Below, piece by piece: positions 30,826 to 39,182 of a DNA stretch of 46,640 nt (within the stretch, counting starts at the first letter, position 1; every line of letters starts with the position of its first letter). The translations under genes and the position numbers were made by a program. The DNA is from SG8-41 sp036555615 (GTDB lineage Bacteria; Pseudomonadota; Gammaproteobacteria; Burkholderiales; SG8-41): contig DATBKZ010000095.1 of the NCBI GenBank assembly GCA_036555615.1, positions 1 to 46,640 on the forward strand, written 5' to 3'. Under the pieces are notes generated by a model that saw only the letters and a program-made list of their open reading frames with translations, did not search any database and was not told where the DNA came from.

Positions 30826-31287
30826 TCACAGCCACCGGCGAGCCATTGACTGGTACGTCGTGTACTCCGGCCCAAAGAGCGAGAGCATCGCGCGCTCCTC
30901 CGGCTGGATCTGGAACCGGTTCATATATATCACGAACACCGGCACGAAAAGCAGGGCCAGCCAGCTCGACAAATACACGGCCCACGCGAGCAGAAATAGC
31001 ACCAGTCCCACGTACATCGGGTTGCGCGAGAAGCGATACACGCCACCGGTGACCAGCGCCGCCGTCGCGCCGGGCTTCATCGGGTTAACGGTCGTCCGGG
31101 CTCGCCAGAACGTAAAGATGGCGACGAGATCAATCAGCACGCCGAAGGAAGCCAGCGCAGCCGCAGCACCCGCCCGATAACCGAACGGAATCGCAACCGG
31201 CGCGACCAGCGGGGACGCGACCCACATGAGCACGCCGAACACGAACGCCACGACCGGCGGCGGGATCTTGAGCTCCAACCAGCCCAT
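30826..31287 (-). CDS. Isoprenylcysteine carboxyl methyltransferase family membrane protein
   Basis: A 153-residue protein with 4-5 hydrophobic segments and the family signature GGVYRFSRNPMYVGLVLFL plus the C-terminal RFQIQPEERAMLSLFGPEYTTYQSMARRWL, which forms the SAM-binding pocket in ICMT/PEMT-like enzymes. Bacterial members methylate unknown lipids or proteins. The start at ATG 31287 gives a normal length. It is 28 nt downstream of the TPR gene on the same strand. Confidence 0.85.
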   Translation of the reverse strand: MGWLELKIPPPVVAFVFGVLMWVASPLVAPVAIPFGYRAGAAAALASFGVLIDLVAIFTFWRARTTVNPMKPGATAALVTGGVYRFSRNPMYVGLVLFLLAWAVYLSSWLALLFVPVFVIYMNRFQIQPEERAMLSLFGPEYTTYQSMARRWL

Positions 31288-31315
31288 GTCAACGATGGCG
31301 GGCCATGCCGTTCGA

Positions 31316-31789
31316 TCACTTCATCGCATTCCGCTCGTGCTCGGCGATCGCCTTCTTGAGGTCGCTGTACTCCTCGCAGCCGAAGAAGCAGATCCGGTCG
31401 AGTGCTGCCAGGTGATCCTTCGCTTTGGCGACGTCGCCCTTCATCAGGTATGCCTCACCGATGTATTCATGCGCGCCGCGATGCTTCGGGTCGAGCCTGA
31501 GCGCCTCGTTGTAGTGCTTGAACGCGAGGTCCAGGTTGCCCGACTTGCGGTTGGCGTAGCCGAGCAAGTTCTGCGCGCCGGCGTTCTGCGGGTCGCGGGC
31601 GGCGACTTTGTTGAAATAGCCGATCGCCTCGCTCCAGCTCCGGCTCTTGATCGCGGCTCTGCCGGCTTCAAAGTCCGGGTCGGCATTGGAGACGCTTGGG
31701 GGAGTGCCATCGTCGGCGGCCAGGGTGAGCGCCGGAGCGAACGCGGTCGCGGCGGCGAGCACCGCGATTGAGATAAATTTGCTTTTCAC
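31316..31789 (-). CDS. Exported tetratricopeptide repeat protein
   Basis: A 157-residue protein with a signal peptide (MKSKFISIAVLAAATAFAPALTLAA) and three TPR units covering ~residues 38-135: ARAAIKSRSWSEAIGYFNKVAARDPQN, AQNLLGYANRKSGNLDLAFKHYNEALRLDPK and AHEYIGEAYLMKGDVAKAKDHLAALDR. It ends with two close cysteines (ICFFGCEE). Such proteins are periplasmic scaffolds for complex assembly. Partner not identifiable from context. Confidence 0.85.
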   Translation of the reverse strand: MKSKFISIAVLAAATAFAPALTLAADDGTPPSVSNADPDFEAGRAAIKSRSWSEAIGYFNKVAARDPQNAGAQNLLGYANRKSGNLDLAFKHYNEALRLDPKHRGAHEYIGEAYLMKGDVAKAKDHLAALDRICFFGCEEYSDLKKAIAEHERNAMK

Positions 31790-31887
31790 GTGAGTTTCCT
31801 TTCAGGGTTGATGGGATAGTACGACAAACTCGGACCAATTCGTCCACCCCCTCCTACGCAGCATGCCCCGCCCTGGATTCACCCGCC

Positions 31888-32358
31888 CTACTCCGCCACG
31901 CTGACGCCCGAGCCGCCCATTTCCGCCGGCACGTCCTTCATCTTCGGCAGCCCGTCCCTGATCCTGAGCGTCGTTTCCTGGTAGTTGACATGCACGCCGG
32001 CGCGGTACGGAAAATCCGGAATGACCGCCGCGTACACGTCGATGAGACCCCAATGGGGGTGCCCGGTAAAGAGATGGCCGCCACAGGTCTTGCACCACTG
32101 ACGCTGGCTGCGCGGCGTCTTGTTGAACGTGCCAATCTTGTCCGCTCCGCGCGTAATCCTCACCGCTTCGGGCTTCCACAGGGTGAAGGCGTTGACCGGG
32201 GCTGCCGACCAGCTTCGGCACGATTCGCAATGGCAATATCCCATCGCGGCGGGCGCCCCGGTGACGGTGAACTGGACCGCGCCGCAGAAACAGCCACCGT
32301 GGTAGGTCTTTTCGTTGAGCGTATCGTGGGTGGCGCGGGGTTTGGTGGCGACTTCCAT
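31888..32358 (-). CDS. GFA (CENP-V/S-hydroxymethylglutathione-type) zinc protein
   Basis: A 156-residue protein of the GFA family: HGGCFCGAVQF, YCHCESCRSW and QWCKTCGGHLF are the three zinc-binding CxC/CxxC motifs. The best-known member is glutathione-dependent formaldehyde-activating enzyme, but most relatives have unknown substrates. ATG 32358 has AGGAG upstream; the longer frame to 32427 lacks support. Divergent from the AraC gene with 139 nt between, so that regulator may control it. Confidence 0.88.
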   Translation of the reverse strand: MEVATKPRATHDTLNEKTYHGGCFCGAVQFTVTGAPAAMGYCHCESCRSWSAAPVNAFTLWKPEAVRITRGADKIGTFNKTPRSQRQWCKTCGGHLFTGHPHWGLIDVYAAVIPDFPYRAGVHVNYQETTLRIRDGLPKMKDVPAEMGGSGVSVAE

Positions 32359-32411
32359 ATTGCGGCTCCTTTCGCGTGAGGTTGGAAGGTGAAAACGCGT
32401 GCCGGCAAAAA

Positions 32412-32440
32412 TTGTCCGGCGCAACAATGGCTGCTAGTAT
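32412..32440 (+). promoter_or_regulatory. Candidate sigma70 promoter of the AraC gene
   Basis: TTGTCC (32412-32417) and TAGTAT (32435-32440) are separated by exactly 17 nt, 57 nt before the ATG at 32498. Each hexamer matches consensus in four of six positions. Confidence 0.4.
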
Positions 32441-32497
32441 CCGTACCCCGCGCGTGTGCGTCCTCGCCGACGCTCCGCGGTTCCTTGCAGAAACCCC

Positions 32498-33466
32498 ATG
32501 GATGCATTGTCGGAGGTGCTCAAGTCGGTTCGTCTTGAAGGCGCCCTCTATGTCAACGCGGAGTTCACCGCGCCCTGGTGCCTGCGGGGGAAATTCGGCA
32601 AGGCAAGCGTCCGGCAGCGGCTGGCCGGGGCCGAGCACGTGGTGGGCTTCCATTTCCTGACCGAAGGCCGATGCAAGGTACGGCTCGTTGACGGCGTGGA
32701 GGTGCTGGAGTTGGCCGCCGGTGATCTGGTGCTGTTCCCACAGGACGACCGGCACCTGATGGGCAGCGACCTGCACGTCGCGCCCCTGGAGACCGAAGAC
32801 GCGGACTGCGGGGATCTCGCGGCCGATGCCGATCTGATCCAGTTGCGCCATGGCGGTGGTGGCGCAATCACGCGCTTTGTCTGCGGCTACCTCGCTTGCA
32901 GCCGCAGCTTGTGCCGCCCGCTGCTCGACGCTCTGCCGCGCGTGCTGCGCATCCCGGTCGGCGACGGGCAGGCATCGGCACAGGTGCGCGAACTGCTGCG
33001 AATGGGCGTCAGGGAATCCCAGACATCACGGCCGGGCGCCGGGTCTACGCTCGCCAAGCTGGCCGAGCTCCTGTTCGTGGAAGCATTGCGGCGCCACGTC
33101 GAGAACCTGCCGGCGGAGGGCAAGGGTTGGCTTGCGGGCGTGCGCGATCCGCAGGTCGGGCGCGCACTGGCTCTGCTGCACGGAGAACCGGCGAGCACGT
33201 GGACGGTGGACCGGCTGGCGCGCGAGGTTGCGCTGTCCCGTTCCGCGCTCGCCGAGCGCTTTGCGGCGCTGGTCGGCGAGACGCCCATCCAGTACCTCAT
33301 GCGCTGGCGTCTCGCGCTGGCGGCGCGCATGCTGCGCGTGGGGCGGGATGCCGTTGCGCGCGTTGCAGAGCGCAGCGGCTACGAGTCGGAAACCGCTTTC
33401 ATCCGCGCCTTCAAGCGCGAGTTCGGCATGCCGCCCGCCGCCTGGCGCAAGGCCGGGACAGGATAG
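32498..33466 (+). CDS. AraC family transcriptional regulator with cupin sensor
   Basis: A 322-residue regulator. The N-terminal AraC_binding/cupin_6 region (ALYVNAEFTAPWCLRGKFG, HVVGFHFLTEGRC, LAAGDLVLFPQDDRHLM) probably binds a ligand. The C-terminal ~100 residues hold two helix-turn-helix units: WTVDRLAREVALSRSALAERFAALVGETPIQYLMRWRL and AVARVAERSGYESETAFIRAFKREFGMPPAAWR. ATG 32498 is chosen as the start of the sensor domain; an in-frame ATG at 32456 exists. Divergent from the GFA gene, the likely target. Confidence 0.88.
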   Translation: MDALSEVLKSVRLEGALYVNAEFTAPWCLRGKFGKASVRQRLAGAEHVVGFHFLTEGRCKVRLVDGVEVLELAAGDLVLFPQDDRHLMGSDLHVAPLETEDADCGDLAADADLIQLRHGGGGAITRFVCGYLACSRSLCRPLLDALPRVLRIPVGDGQASAQVRELLRMGVRESQTSRPGAGSTLAKLAELLFVEALRRHVENLPAEGKGWLAGVRDPQVGRALALLHGEPASTWTVDRLAREVALSRSALAERFAALVGETPIQYLMRWRLALAARMLRVGRDAVARVAERSGYESETAFIRAFKREFGMPPAAWRKAGTG

Positions 33467-33475
33467 GAAAGTTGC

Positions 33476-34048
33476 CTATTTCTTGAGCGGGGCGTAGCTG
33501 AACTTCTGGCCGCCGATGCTCGCTTCGTACATCAGGCCGCCTTTTGCGACCGTGAACACCGCCATGCCGCGGTAGTAGCGAGCCTTCGTCTTGGCGACGC
33601 TCTGGGTGCCGCTTGCGCCGGCGGAAGCTCCGGTGGTGCCGGCTTGCGCCGAAGCGCCCGCGGTAATCGCCACGGCGGTGGCCTGCGCGCTGAACTCGAA
33701 GTTGCCGCTGGTGAACTGCTCGAAAGCGCGCTTGTCCTCGAAGAAGATGATCTGGCTGTAGGCCTGCCCGCCCAGCTGGGCGCCGACCGTGAGCTGGGTC
33801 ATCGAGGATTCGCCGACGGGGGTGCCTTTCGCGTATACGCGGCCGTTGCCGTGCGCTCCGCCGACCACGAAGCCGCCCTTGCCGATGGTCGGAAACACGG
33901 CGTAGCCGTAGCTCTTGCTGAAGAACTGGCTGCTTTCGCCCGCCTTGCGGAACACGTTGATCGTGTCCGCATAATCATCGGCGAGGGCCTGGGACAACGG
34001 AATAACCAACAGGACCACGGCCAGCACGTTGCGCACAGTCACCCGCAT
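33476..34048 (-). CDS. Lipid-binding SYLF (YSC84-like) domain protein
   Basis: A 190-residue exported protein: signal peptide MRVTVRNVLAVVLLVIPLSQALA, then the SYLF fold with YGYAVFPTIGKGGFVVGGAHGNGRVY, STMTQLTVGAQLGGQAYSQIIFFEDKRAFEQFTSGNFEFSAQATAVAI (here MTQLTVGAQ) and YRGMAVFTVAKGGLMYEASIGGQKFSY. Bacterial members bind phospholipids in the periplasm. ATG 34048 follows GGAGG. It ends 10 nt from the convergent AraC gene. Confidence 0.88.
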   Translation of the reverse strand: MRVTVRNVLAVVLLVIPLSQALADDYADTINVFRKAGESSQFFSKSYGYAVFPTIGKGGFVVGGAHGNGRVYAKGTPVGESSMTQLTVGAQLGGQAYSQIIFFEDKRAFEQFTSGNFEFSAQATAVAITAGASAQAGTTGASAGASGTQSVAKTKARYYRGMAVFTVAKGGLMYEASIGGQKFSYAPLKK

Positions 34049-34156
34049 GGTGGCTTCCTCCATTGCGTAGTCGATCGACGACACTTGACACAGGCTCGCG
34101 ACGCGCAGAACGCCGCGCCCACGTCATCGTAAGACAACTTGGGAATCAGAAGTTCT

Positions 34157-35383
34157 TCAGAAATAGGCCTGGCCGGGCTTGATGGGCAGGGTCCAGTCGC
34201 ACTTGCCCCAGGGGCCGTCGCCGTTCTCGCGGATGTAGGCGATGCGGCCGCGCTTCGTGGGCACGCGCTTGCCGGAGAAGAGGCCCTTCAGCCAGTCCAT
34301 CACGTAATCGTGGTTGTCCATCCCGCCCAGGTTGGAGATGCTCCACAGCGGATGGTACTGGTTCTCGAACACCCACATTTCCTTCGGGACCTTGAGGTCA
34401 TGATAGGCCTCGATCGCATCCTCCAGCGGGCAGAGCGGATCGAATTCCCCGGTGACGAGAAGCGTCGGGCATTTCACTTTCCCAAGGTAGCCGCGCACGG
34501 TCATCCCGCCCGCGACCTCCCGGTCGAATTTCGCCTCGTCGTCGTAGCCCGCCATGTACATGAACATCTGCTTGAAGCGGGGCGAGGACTGCGTGAAGAT
34601 GGTGTTGTTGGGATTGAAGCACGCGACCGCGCTCACCACCGCCGCCGCCCGGTGGTCGTAGCTCGAGAGCCGCAGCGACCAGTAGCTTCCCATGCTGATG
34701 CCGTAGATCGCGATTTTCTTCGGATCCACTTCGGGTCGCTTCTCGAGATAGCTGATCACCGCCGCGCCCGCGCGCTCGTAGTTGTCCTTCACCGCGCGGA
34801 TCTTCTGGAGGTTCGATGAACCCTGCCCCGGGCCGTCCATCGCGAGCACGTGAAAGCCGCGCGCGAGCGCGATATTGTGGTAGGCCTTCGGGAACACCTC
34901 CTTCGTCTGGTCCATGCCTGGCACGTAGATTACGACCGGTGCCTTCCGGCGGTCCGGCAGAAGGTGCAGCAGGCAGGAGATCGTCTTGCCGCCGCCGAAG
35001 GGGACTTCCACGCGCTCGATCGGGTAGCTCGCGACCTTCGAGCGCCGGTCGACCATCTCGGCGAGCTTGCGGTTTAACGCGATCTTGACGGGGTGGTCGT
35101 CGAAGTAGATCGGGTGCTGGGCCATGCGATAGCCTTCGATCGCGTGGTCGTAGTGATAGGTCGCCGTCTCCCGCGCGCCCATCGCGTCCGCGCGCCGCGC
35201 GAGCTGCTCGTGGCGCTCTGCGGCCTCCCGCCACACCTTGGGCAGCATGCGGTAGTTGCGCGCGCGCTTGCCCGGCGGCACCTCGATGTCGTCGCGCTCG
35301 AAGTTCTGCACCCGCCCGCGCATGTTGAGCGCGAGGTCGAGCATCCATTGCTGGTTGTCGCGTTGCGTGCGGAGCTTGCGCAT
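34157..35383 (-). CDS. Alpha/beta hydrolase (esterase/dipeptidyl-peptidase-like)
   Basis: A 408-residue hydrolase. A helical N-terminal part (~120 residues) precedes the fold: VVIYVPGMDQTKE, LAMDGPGQGSS, nucleophile Ser230 in IYGISMGSYWS, acid Asp in VTGEFDPLCPLEDA, and a His in NQYHPLW. The extra N-terminal domain resembles FrsA/2,6-dihydropseudooxynicotine hydrolase-type enzymes that cleave C-C bonds. ATG 35383 has GGAGGGG upstream. A decayed copy of its 3' end lies at 29678. Confidence 0.85.
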   Translation of the reverse strand: MRKLRTQRDNQQWMLDLALNMRGRVQNFERDDIEVPPGKRARNYRMLPKVWREAAERHEQLARRADAMGARETATYHYDHAIEGYRMAQHPIYFDDHPVKIALNRKLAEMVDRRSKVASYPIERVEVPFGGGKTISCLLHLLPDRRKAPVVIYVPGMDQTKEVFPKAYHNIALARGFHVLAMDGPGQGSSNLQKIRAVKDNYERAGAAVISYLEKRPEVDPKKIAIYGISMGSYWSLRLSSYDHRAAAVVSAVACFNPNNTIFTQSSPRFKQMFMYMAGYDDEAKFDREVAGGMTVRGYLGKVKCPTLLVTGEFDPLCPLEDAIEAYHDLKVPKEMWVFENQYHPLWSISNLGGMDNHDYVMDWLKGLFSGKRVPTKRGRIAYIRENGDGPWGKCDWTLPIKPGQAYF

Positions 35384-35395
35384 TGTTGTCCCCTC

Positions 35396-35452
35396 CTCCC
35401 ACCACCCCGCCCGCGTCGCGGGCACCCCGGCTCACCCTCAGGCAGGAGGGGA
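35396..35452. repeat. Dispersed palindromic intergenic repeat, copy 3 (minus orientation)
   Basis: CTCCCACCACCCCGCCCGCGTCGCGGGCACC...CCTCAGGCAGGAGGGG, the reverse of the copy at 17921. Its end overlaps the 3' end of the methyltransferase gene, supplying the last residues (QSPPA) and the stop codon. Confidence 0.65.
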
Positions 35453-36283
35453 TTGCCTAAGTCGTGTGGCGCTCCAGGCGCCCGTGCCGTTCGAAGACTT
35501 GTATGTGCCCGTGATGCCGCCGGCGCCGACACGCCCTCGATACTCGGCACTGCCCGCCGAGAAGCTGATCCGGTCGCCGGCCATGCGCCCCTTGATGGCC
35601 GTAGCCGCCGCGCCCGTCCGGAGCGTGCCGGTGAGCATCTGAAAGCGCTGGCTGATCGTGAGCTCGCCCTCCGGAAGCCTCCATGAGCCTTCCACGTTTG
35701 CGGGCACGATCCAGAAGTAGACGTCGCAGTACGACGTGCACCTCTGCTTCACGGTCACCTTCGCGCTGGCGTCGGCACGCCACTCCCCCATGGGGAAGGT
35801 ATTCGCAACCACGCGGGTTCCCGGCTTCAGGCCGAGGAGCTTCGGGCGCAGCTTGAGATTCATCTCCTCGAGCAGGAACAGCGTGATCACGGTCGCCTGC
35901 GAGAGATCCGCGTCGAAGAGGTCGCCCTGCACGAAGCTTGCGCGGTCCCCGACACCCGCCTCCCGCGCAAGGCGCCGGGAGTGCTCGACGAGCCTCGGGT
36001 TGTATTCAACCCCCAGCGCGCGCGCCCCGCGGCGCGCGGCGGCTATGACCGTCCGGCCGTCGCCCGAGCCGAGATCCACCACGAAATCCCGCTTGGTGAC
36101 CTGCGCCATGTCGAGCATGCGCCGCACCATCATGTCCTCGCTCGGCAGCCACATCACGCCCTTGCCGATCTCCCCCGGCTCCGGGACGTCGGGTTTTTCC
36201 GCGCCCTGTGCCTGCCCGCCCGCGGCCAGCGCCGCGAGGAAAACCGCGGCACACAGCGCTCGGGGCACAAGGTGGCGACTCAT
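35438..36283 (-). CDS. Exported SAM-dependent methyltransferase-like protein (tandem copy 1)
   Basis: A 281-residue protein with a signal peptide (MSRHLVPRALCAAVFLAALAAG, cleavage near QAQG) and a class I methyltransferase core: FVVDLGSGDGRTVIAAARRGARALGVEYNP (motif I and acidic strand 2), QGDLFDADLSQATVITLFLLEEMN (motif IV region). A ~75-residue beta-rich C-terminal domain (WRLPEGELTISQRFQMLTGTLRTG) follows. Exported methyltransferases are unusual because SAM is cytoplasmic. Paralogue of the next upstream gene, 31 nt away. Confidence 0.75.
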   Translation of the reverse strand: MSRHLVPRALCAAVFLAALAAGGQAQGAEKPDVPEPGEIGKGVMWLPSEDMMVRRMLDMAQVTKRDFVVDLGSGDGRTVIAAARRGARALGVEYNPRLVEHSRRLAREAGVGDRASFVQGDLFDADLSQATVITLFLLEEMNLKLRPKLLGLKPGTRVVANTFPMGEWRADASAKVTVKQRCTSYCDVYFWIVPANVEGSWRLPEGELTISQRFQMLTGTLRTGAAATAIKGRMAGDRISFSAGSAEYRGRVGAGGITGTYKSSNGTGAWSATRLRQSPPA

Positions 36284-36314
36284 CCCTCCGCCCTCATCCC
36301 TCAGCCCTCATCCC

Positions 36315-37163
36315 TTAAGAGGCGGCTTTGCTGCTTCGCGTGGCGCTCCAATCCCTGGCGCCGCTGCGGGCCTTGACGGTGCCTTTGATGCCGTCCGCGG
36401 CGACACGCCCGCGATACTCGGCGTCGCCCGCCTTGAAGCTGATCTGGTCGCCGCTCATGCGCCCCTTGATGGGGGTCGACCGGTCGCGCGTCCTGAGCGT
36501 GCCCGTGATCATCTGGAACTCCTGCTTGATCGTGAGCTCGCCTTCCGGAAGCTTCCAGGTTCCGTCGACTTTCGCCGGCACGATCCAGAGGTACGCCGTG
36601 CAATAGGATTGGCAGCCTTCCTTCTCGGTCGCGTGGACGCTGCGGTCGTGCTGCCACTCGCCCATGGTGAAGGAATTGGACACGATGCGGATGCCAGGCT
36701 TGAGATCGAGGATCTTCGGGCGGAGCTTCAGATTGATGTCCGGGAGGAGAAACATCGTGATCACAGTCGCCTTCGAGAAATCGCTCTCGAAAAGATCGGC
36801 CTTCATGAACGTCGCCTTTTCCGAGACTCCTTCCTGTGCCGCATTGCGCTGCGACAGCGCGACCATGTCCGGGTTGTACTCGATGCCAAGGGCACGGGCG
36901 CCGCGCTTGGCTGCAGTGATGACCGTGCGTCCGTCGCCGGACCCCAGGTCAATCACGTAGTCCGCGGCCGTAACCTTGGCGAGATCCAGCATCTTGTCCA
37001 CCAACGACTGCGGGGTCGGCACCCAGACCACGTCCTTGCCGGACTGGCCGACTTCCGGCTGGTAGTCGGCGCCCGCCGGCTTGTCCTGGGCAAAGACGAC
37101 CGCGGCTGCGAGAGACAGAACGAGCGTCAAAAAAGAACGACGCAAACAGGGCGATGCGATCAT
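36315..37163 (-). CDS. Exported SAM-dependent methyltransferase-like protein (tandem copy 2)
   Basis: A 282-residue paralogue with a signal peptide (MIASPCLRRSFLTLVLSLAAAVVFA) and the same layout: VIDLGSGDGRTVITAAKRGARALGIEYNPDM, KADLFESDFSKATVITMFLLPDIN, then the C-terminal beta domain WKLPEGELTIKQEFQMITGTLRT. It retains all visible SAM-site residues. First gene of the pair; co-transcription with copy 1 is likely (31-nt gap containing heptamer repeats). Confidence 0.78.
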   Translation of the reverse strand: MIASPCLRRSFLTLVLSLAAAVVFAQDKPAGADYQPEVGQSGKDVVWVPTPQSLVDKMLDLAKVTAADYVIDLGSGDGRTVITAAKRGARALGIEYNPDMVALSQRNAAQEGVSEKATFMKADLFESDFSKATVITMFLLPDINLKLRPKILDLKPGIRIVSNSFTMGEWQHDRSVHATEKEGCQSYCTAYLWIVPAKVDGTWKLPEGELTIKQEFQMITGTLRTRDRSTPIKGRMSGDQISFKAGDAEYRGRVAADGIKGTVKARSGARDWSATRSSKAAS

Positions 37164-37252
37164 GCTTGTTCTCCGAGTATGAGGGGTTGAAACGGTATCA
37201 GGGATTCGACTGCCGGGGCGCCATCATACCAAACGGTAAGGCACTTCGCGGG

Positions 37253-39034
37253 TCAGGCAGTCTCGCCCTCGGCGATGAACTGCAGCCGCGCCAGATGCGC
37301 GTAGAGGCCATTGGCGCGCAGAAGCTCGTTATGAGTGCCCACAGCGTGGATGCGCCCGCGGTCGAGCACGACGATGCGGTCGGCGTTACGCACGGTCGCG
37401 AGGCGATGCGCGATGACGAGCGTCGTGCGTCCCCGCGCCAGGCGCTCGAGCGCCTGCGCGACCTGCCGCTCGCTTTCGGCGTCGAGCGAGCTCGTCGCCT
37501 CGTCGAGCAGCAGCACCGGCCGGTCGGCGAGGATGGCGCGCGCGATCGAGACGCGCTGGCGCTGCCCGCCGGAGAGCTTCACGCCGCGCTCGCCGAGATC
37601 GGTGTCAAAGCCCTGGGGCAGCCGCTCGATGAACTCGAGCGCATGCGCCGCGGCGCACGCCTCCCGCACCGCCTCGGTCGTCGCGTCCGGCCGGCCGAAG
37701 CGCACGTTCTCCGTGACGCTCGCGGCGAAGATCACCGGGTCCTGCGGCACGAGCGCCACCGCGCGGCGGAGATCCTCCGGCTCGCAGTGGCGGATGTCGG
37801 CGCCGTCGACGAGGACGCGGCCGGAAATCGGGTCGTAGAAGCGAAGCAGCAACGCAAAGATCGTGGACTTGCCTGCGCCGGACGGTCCGACCAGCGCGAC
37901 GCGTTCGCCGGCGCCGATCGCGAAGGATACCGGGCCGAGCGCGGTGACCTCCGGCCGGCTGGGATACGCAAACACCACCTCGTCGAACCGGATCGCGCCC
38001 GCCACCCGCGGCGGCAGCTTGATCACGGGCGCGGCTGTGGCGAGCGCGGGGTGCGTGTCGATCAGCTCCAGCAGCCGCTCCGTTGCGCCCGCGCCGCGCT
38101 GGATCTCGCCCCAGACTTCGGACACTGTGCCGGCGCCGGTGGCAACGATCGCGGCGTAGAACACGAATGCCGAGAGCTCGCCCGCCGTCATGCGCCCGGC
38201 AAAGACGTCATGGCCGCCGATCCAGAGAATGACGCCCACCGCGCAGAACCCGATCAGCATCACGAGCGAAATCAGCCACGCTTTATACCGCACGCGGTGC
38301 AGCCCGGCGTCGAGCGCGGCCCCGGTCGCCTGATTGAACTGCTCGCGCGTGCGGGCTTCGTGACGATAGGCCTGGACGGTGCGAATCTCGTGCAGCGACT
38401 CGTCGACGTGCGCGGACACATCCGCCACCCGGTCCTGGTTGAGGCGCGAGAGCCGGCGCACGCGCTGGCCCATCAGCAGGATCGGCACCAGCGTCGCCGG
38501 CACGCCGAGCACGATCAGCGCCGCGAGCTTCGCGCTGGTGGCGAAAAGCAGCACCAGCGCTCCCGCCATCATCAGGAAATTGCGCAGAAACATCGAGAAT
38601 CCGAAGCCGATCACCTGGCGCAGCTGCTCCGAATCGTTGGTGAGACGCGAGGCGATTTCCCCCGTGCGCGCCGAATCGAAGAACGCGGGCGAGAGCGTCA
38701 GCACGTGTGCGAACACGGTCTTCCGCAGGTCGGCGATGATGCGCTCGCCCACGCTCATCATCAGGTAGAAGCGCACCCACGTCGCGCACGCCAGCACGAC
38801 GGCGACGCCGACCACGGCCGCGAGCGCGGCGTTGAGGAGCCGCGGATCGGCGCTGCCGAAGCCCGCGTCCACCACGTGGCGCAGCCCCTGCCCCAGCACC
38901 AGCACGCAGCTCGCGGCGATCACCAGCGCGGCGAGCGCGCCCGCGATGCGCCAGCGATACGGCAGGAGAAAGCGGCCGAGTCGAATGAGCTGAACGAGAT
39001 CGCCCTTGGGCGGGGGCGCGAAGCCGGGAGTCAT
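37253..39034 (-). CDS. ABC transporter with fused permease and ATPase domains (MsbA/LipA exporter-like)
   Basis: A 593-residue half-transporter: six membrane helices in residues ~20-310, then an ATPase domain with Walker A GPSGAGKST, Q-loop VALVPQDPVIF, signature LSGGQRQRVS and Walker B PVLLLDEATSSLD, D-loop and switch His in VIAHRLATV. Homodimers export lipids or drugs. ATG 39034, 8 nt after AGGA, is preferred to GTG 39040. Substrate not predictable. Confidence 0.9.
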   Translation of the reverse strand: MTPGFAPPPKGDLVQLIRLGRFLLPYRWRIAGALAALVIAASCVLVLGQGLRHVVDAGFGSADPRLLNAALAAVVGVAVVLACATWVRFYLMMSVGERIIADLRKTVFAHVLTLSPAFFDSARTGEIASRLTNDSEQLRQVIGFGFSMFLRNFLMMAGALVLLFATSAKLAALIVLGVPATLVPILLMGQRVRRLSRLNQDRVADVSAHVDESLHEIRTVQAYRHEARTREQFNQATGAALDAGLHRVRYKAWLISLVMLIGFCAVGVILWIGGHDVFAGRMTAGELSAFVFYAAIVATGAGTVSEVWGEIQRGAGATERLLELIDTHPALATAAPVIKLPPRVAGAIRFDEVVFAYPSRPEVTALGPVSFAIGAGERVALVGPSGAGKSTIFALLLRFYDPISGRVLVDGADIRHCEPEDLRRAVALVPQDPVIFAASVTENVRFGRPDATTEAVREACAAAHALEFIERLPQGFDTDLGERGVKLSGGQRQRVSIARAILADRPVLLLDEATSSLDAESERQVAQALERLARGRTTLVIAHRLATVRNADRIVVLDRGRIHAVGTHNELLRANGLYAHLARLQFIAEGETA

Positions 39035-39058
39035 TGCCACGCCACTATCCTAAAGGAT

Positions 39059-39116
39059 GAAGGCAGAAGGAGGAAGGATGACCAGCTCTGCCTTCCAAGT
39101 TCTGCCTTCTGCCTTC
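39059..39116. repeat. Inverted repeat of 12 bp
   Basis: GAAGGCAGAAGG (39059-39070) and CCTTCTGCCTTC (39105-39116) are perfect inverted repeats across a 34-nt spacer, between divergent ABC transporter and MetE-like genes. Confidence 0.5.
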
Positions 39117-39182
39117 TCGCGCCGCCGTTGACAAGCGGGAGGCGGTGCGCAGACACTCGCGCGGCGGGAGGAAACACGTCCG

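Noticed and set aside
34120..34140. Fourth KdpE-like box upstream of the SYLF gene (GTCTTACG)
   Set aside because: Only one half-site resembles the box and there is no partner 11 nt away or -10 at 7 nt.
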